A stretch of 64,000 nt of DNA from Dokdonia sp. 4H-3-7-5 (GTDB lineage: Bacteria > Bacteroidota > Bacteroidia > Flavobacteriales > Flavobacteriaceae). This document shows, piece after piece, positions 61,805-64,000 of this stretch. The stretch spans positions 1 to 64,000 of the forward strand of contig NC_015496.1 in NCBI RefSeq assembly GCF_000212355.1, in the 5' to 3' direction. Below the pieces are notes generated by a model, which saw nothing but the letters and a program-made list of their open reading frames with translations, had not been told where the DNA came from and did not search any database. The first letter of the stretch is position 1; every line of letters starts with the position of its first letter. Position numbers and translations under genes: made by a program.

Positions 61805-61818
61805 GCTTTCGCGAAAGC
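61805..61818. repeat. dispersed palindrome, exact copy (intergenic)
   Basis: Exact GCTTTCGCGAAAGC preceded by TTAC and followed by GTGA, in the 73-base divergent gap between rlmI and the dipeptidase gene, 26 bases from one ATG and 35 from the other. Confidence 0.9.
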
Positions 61819-61852
61819 GTGAAAAAAACCAAATTAATCGTAATTTTCCAGT

Positions 61853-62470
61853 ATGAGAATGTATCGCACGCTTTTTTTAGTAGTATCGGCCCTTTTTTTT
61901 CTGACCTTCCAAAGTAATGATGAAAGTCCGCTGGTAAATATAGACCAGTTTGACTCCACTTTTACATATGATGTACGATATGCGACAGATGATAATTTTT
62001 TAAAACAGACGGTGTATGATTGTGTGCAGTGCTTACTCATACCAGAAGTTGCCGAGGCGCTTGTTGATGCAAATAATTACTTCTGTGAGCTAGGCTACAT
62101 GATAAAACTTTATGATTGCTACAGGCCATTATCTGTACAGAAAAAGATGTGGGAGATATACCCTAATCCAGGATACGTAGGAAATCCATATGGTAGTGGT
62201 TCCATACATAATCGTGGCGCTGCCATAGATATGACTATTGTTAAGCTAGATGGTACTCCGCTAGATATGGGGAGTGACTATGACTTTTTTGGCAAAGCCG
62301 CACATATAGATCATCCACATAATGAGACCATAACTGCAAATAGAAAGCAGCTATGGTCTGTTATGAAAAAATTTGGCTTCTCACCTATTCGTACCGAGTG
62401 GTGGCATTTTAATTATGATGCAAAGAACTATGGTCTCAAAGTGCTCGACATCGATTTTGACTGTGAGTAA
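61853..62470 (+). CDS. ddpX: D-alanyl-D-alanine dipeptidase (VanX/DdpX type, M15D)
   Basis: A 205-residue zinc dipeptidase with a hydrophobic N-terminal signal (about 1-20). Zinc motifs SIHNRGAAIDMT (SxHxxGxAxD, near 121-132) and EWWHFNY near 183 are those of VanX/DdpX. Substrate-site YDCYRPLSVQ is also conserved. Such enzymes cleave D-Ala-D-Ala. Without vanH/vanA neighbours the role is most likely cell-wall D-Ala-D-Ala salvage, not glycopeptide resistance. Its stop is 2 bases from the convergent metalloprotease stop. Confidence 0.92.
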   Translation: MRMYRTLFLVVSALFFLTFQSNDESPLVNIDQFDSTFTYDVRYATDDNFLKQTVYDCVQCLLIPEVAEALVDANNYFCELGYMIKLYDCYRPLSVQKKMWEIYPNPGYVGNPYGSGSIHNRGAAIDMTIVKLDGTPLDMGSDYDFFGKAAHIDHPHNETITANRKQLWSVMKKFGFSPIRTEWWHFNYDAKNYGLKVLDIDFDCE

Positions 62471-62472
62471 TT

Positions 62473-64000
62473 TTATTTAGGATCTAGCAATTGCTCTATG
62501 CGTGCAATGGCATCTTCATAGTGATATTTTGTAACCGTATTCACATTGCTATTACGCGCTGAGCGTAGTTTACTACGCAGTTTTCCTAGTTCACCTCTTA
62601 CTAGCGGTCGCACATCTGATACACTCACATCGTAATATAGAGTTCCTTCAAAACCAGATCTTCCAGATCTAGCTTTTGGACCTTGGTCCGTCATTAAAAA
62701 CTCCATTCTATCTAAGTAAGAACGCTGTAAATTACGACGATAAAGATCTACCGAAGTGCCTCTGCTAGTTTCTGACCAGATACCATTTCTAAGGTCTGAC
62801 AGCATATCAAGAGCGCTATAGTAATCTGTTTGCGTAGTCTCTGCATCTATAAGACGACCTATCCTATCAAAACTTAAGATTCTATTTAAATAGCGTGATT
62901 GTGTTCTTCTCACCTTTTCTGCATATCCTGCGTGATCTATGTTTTGCATGATCGCTGGATCTACAAGCCATGTAGGAGTTTCAAAAAGATTGTTTTGTAA
63001 CCAGCTCATAGATTCTTTTTGTGCAGCTTTATCTAGGTGCGTATACACTACTCCAGATTGAGAAGGCATTTTAATATCTTCAAACACTCCTCCTATATTT
63101 GTAACTACGTGACCTACAAATCTGCTATAAACACCTACAAGCTCTCCATAAAGCTCTTCTAGATCTCCATAGTCGTTTGTTTTATCTGACGTCCAGCTAG
63201 GAAGATTTTGTGCTACATAACGCAAGTTTTTAATACCATAAGTACTTGCTTTTACAGGATCATTACCTATAGATTCCGTCTGTGATTGCGGATCAAAACT
63301 ACTAGACTGTCGGCCAAATTTAAAACGAGGATCTCCAGCTTTTTCTTGAATCCACTTATTAAGAGTTGCTTTTTCCATTAACGGTGAAGAAGCGTCTGGT
63401 AACCAGCGATAACCCCAGTTAGTCGCATAATGATCATAAGGTCCCATCTGGCGTACAAATCGAATGTTTGTATCTCCTGGCTGCGCTATATAATTATATC
63501 TAGCATAATCCATAAGACTAGCTGCTATCCCATTTTCTTGAGTAAAAGCTCCGTCTCTGTAAGATTCTACATCATAAGCATAACTTGCTGCCATGTTATG
63601 TGGAAAACCTAATGCGTGCCCTACCTCATGAGCAATAACCATACGCATCATCTCTCCTATCTCTTCCTCTGGAGTATCTAGCGTTCTAGCGCTTGGGTTT
63701 GCTGCTCCTGTTTCAAGGAGGTATCTATTTCTATAACTGCGCAGGTGATTGTGATACCAGATAATATCACTTTCTATAATCTCACCACTACGTGGATCTG
63801 AAACACTTGGTCCTACCGCATTACGCGTAGTGCTTGCTACATATCTTACAACAGAGTATCTAATATCTTCTGGGCTAAAATCTGGATCTTCTTCTGGTGT
63901 AGGAGCATCCTTTGCAATGATTGCATTTTTAAATCCTGCAGTTTCAAAAGGCTTTTGCCAGTCTTCTATTCCTTGTTTAATGTACTCTTTTAGGCTTTCA
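62473..64000 (-). CDS. large zinc metalloprotease, 5' part outside the window
   Basis: Only the C-terminal part (about 509 codons) is present; the frame stays open to the right edge, so the true start lies beyond 64000. The zinc site HEVGHALGFPHN (HExxHxxGxxH) is preceded by EEEIGEMMRM and by IIESDIIWYHNH further upstream. Together with MDYARYNYIAQPGD (Met-turn) this marks the DUF5117/DUF4953 zinc-dependent metalloprotease family of Bacteroidota, usually about 800-850 residues and exported. The internal ATG at 63651 sits immediately before the active site and is not the start. Confidence 0.9.
   Translation of the reverse strand, partial: ESLKEYIKQGIEDWQKPFETAGFKNAIIAKDAPTPEEDPDFSPEDIRYSVVRYVASTTRNAVGPSVSDPRSGEIIESDIIWYHNHLRSYRNRYLLETGAANPSARTLDTPEEEIGEMMRMVIAHEVGHALGFPHNMAASYAYDVESYRDGAFTQENGIAASLMDYARYNYIAQPGDTNIRFVRQMGPYDHYATNWGYRWLPDASSPLMEKATLNKWIQEKAGDPRFKFGRQSSSFDPQSQTESIGNDPVKASTYGIKNLRYVAQNLPSWTSDKTNDYGDLEELYGELVGVYSRFVGHVVTNIGGVFEDIKMPSQSGVVYTHLDKAAQKESMSWLQNNLFETPTWLVDPAIMQNIDHAGYAEKVRRTQSRYLNRILSFDRIGRLIDAETTQTDYYSALDMLSDLRNGIWSETSRGTSVDLYRRNLQRSYLDRMEFLMTDQGPKARSGRSGFEGTLYYDVSVSDVRPLVRGELGKLRSKLRSARNSNVNTVTKYHYEDAIARIEQLLDPK

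Noticed and set aside
3628-61818. The GCTTTCGCGAAAGC palindromes as transcription terminators
   Set aside because: Most copies lie inside reading frames, the symmetric core leaves no real loop and no T runs follow; separate ordinary terminators serve the genes next to intergenic copies.
3628-61818. The palindrome as a parS centromere site
   Set aside because: It has the same general symmetry as parS (GTTTCACGTGAAAC) but differs at several positions, and roughly one copy per 3-4 kb is too dense for a classical parS. A different chromosome-organising role is left open in the findings.
61853-62470. Vancomycin-resistance determinant (VanX)
   Set aside because: The dipeptidase motifs fit VanX/DdpX, but there is no vanH, vanA or two-component pair nearby; a D-Ala-D-Ala salvage role is simpler.
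1-64000. CRISPR arrays, IS elements, prophage or tRNA genes
   Set aside because: No regularly spaced direct repeats, transposase or integrase motifs, or cloverleaf-like sequences were seen. The repeated protein motifs in the TPR, LysM and MORN genes are domain repeats.

Overview
The window reads as chromosomal DNA of a marine-type member of the Bacteroidota, most likely family Flavobacteriaceae; a Dokdonia/Krokinobacter-like genome is my guess from gene content and style, not from a database match. Reasons: AT-rich sequence; start codons mostly without a Shine-Dalgarno run; many exact copies of the Bacteroidota -7 promoter element TAnnTTTG; numerous lipoproteins with an SC or CxxDDD-type N-terminus; a secreted subtilase with a type IX secretion sorting domain; and families typical of this phylum (DUF4199, MORN/YwqK-like protein, LysM fused to a periplasmic-binding fold next to guaA, plug-less TonB-type barrel next to a long TPR protein). 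dnaA lies at the very start with a DnaA-box-like site upstream, so the left edge is probably at or near the conventional chromosome start. I see no tRNA, rRNA, IS element, prophage, integrase or CRISPR array.

Layout. 1-1.9 kb: dnaA and a small membrane protein. 1.9-11 kb: a nitrogen-assimilation block, gltB-gltD on the minus strand diverging from an outer-membrane porin, a P-II protein and an Amt ammonium channel on the plus strand; together they form a route from ammonium uptake to glutamate. 11-16.3 kb: phosphatase, tetrapyrrole-methylase-type methyltransferase, DUF3820, DUF2071, an exported amidohydrolase, and unknown membrane or lipoproteins. 16.3-21.2 kb: TPR protein plus outer-membrane barrel. 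21.5-34 kb: pirin, M57-type metalloprotease, LON-domain protein, lysA, a serine hydrolase, PhnA-like protein, nitronate-monooxygenase-like enzyme, T9SS subtilase, mnmA, MORN-like protein and a triple-FAS1 lipoprotein. 34-44 kb: M49 peptidase, SRPBCC/GyrI-like protein, crcB, YkgJ-like protein, methyltransferase, DUF2059, archaemetzincin-like lipoprotein, LysM-PBP lipoprotein and guaA. 44-51 kb: Lrp regulator, small stress-type membrane and lipoproteins (two too short for routine ORF calling), a cupredoxin-like protein, folD, ffh and rpmE2. 51-57 kb: an envelope cluster (DUF4199, GT2 glycosyltransferase, phosphohexomutase, MsbA-like ABC exporter). 57-64 kb: vWA lipoprotein, GH20 hexosaminidase, rlmI, VanX-type dipeptidase and the 3' part of a large zinc metalloprotease that runs off the window.

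The strongest unexplained signal is a dispersed palindrome, GCTTTCGCGAAAGC. It occurs exactly 15 times, with about 7 more degraded or variant copies, in 64 kb. It is scattered through unrelated genes (read in all three frames as AFAKA, LSRK or RFRE) and through divergent, convergent and tandem intergenic gaps. Several copies share extra flanking bases, up to 24 identical nucleotides between copies in unrelated genes. It resembles in behaviour the cyanobacterial HIP1 octamer: an abundant short palindrome of unknown role that genes tolerate in their coding sequence. Secondary points of interest are a P-II protein with an altered T-loop base, a cupredoxin-like protein lacking the usual His/Met copper ligands, a 16-bp perfect inverted repeat with a 3-nt loop, and -7 promoter elements so close to start codons that the mRNAs should be leaderless.
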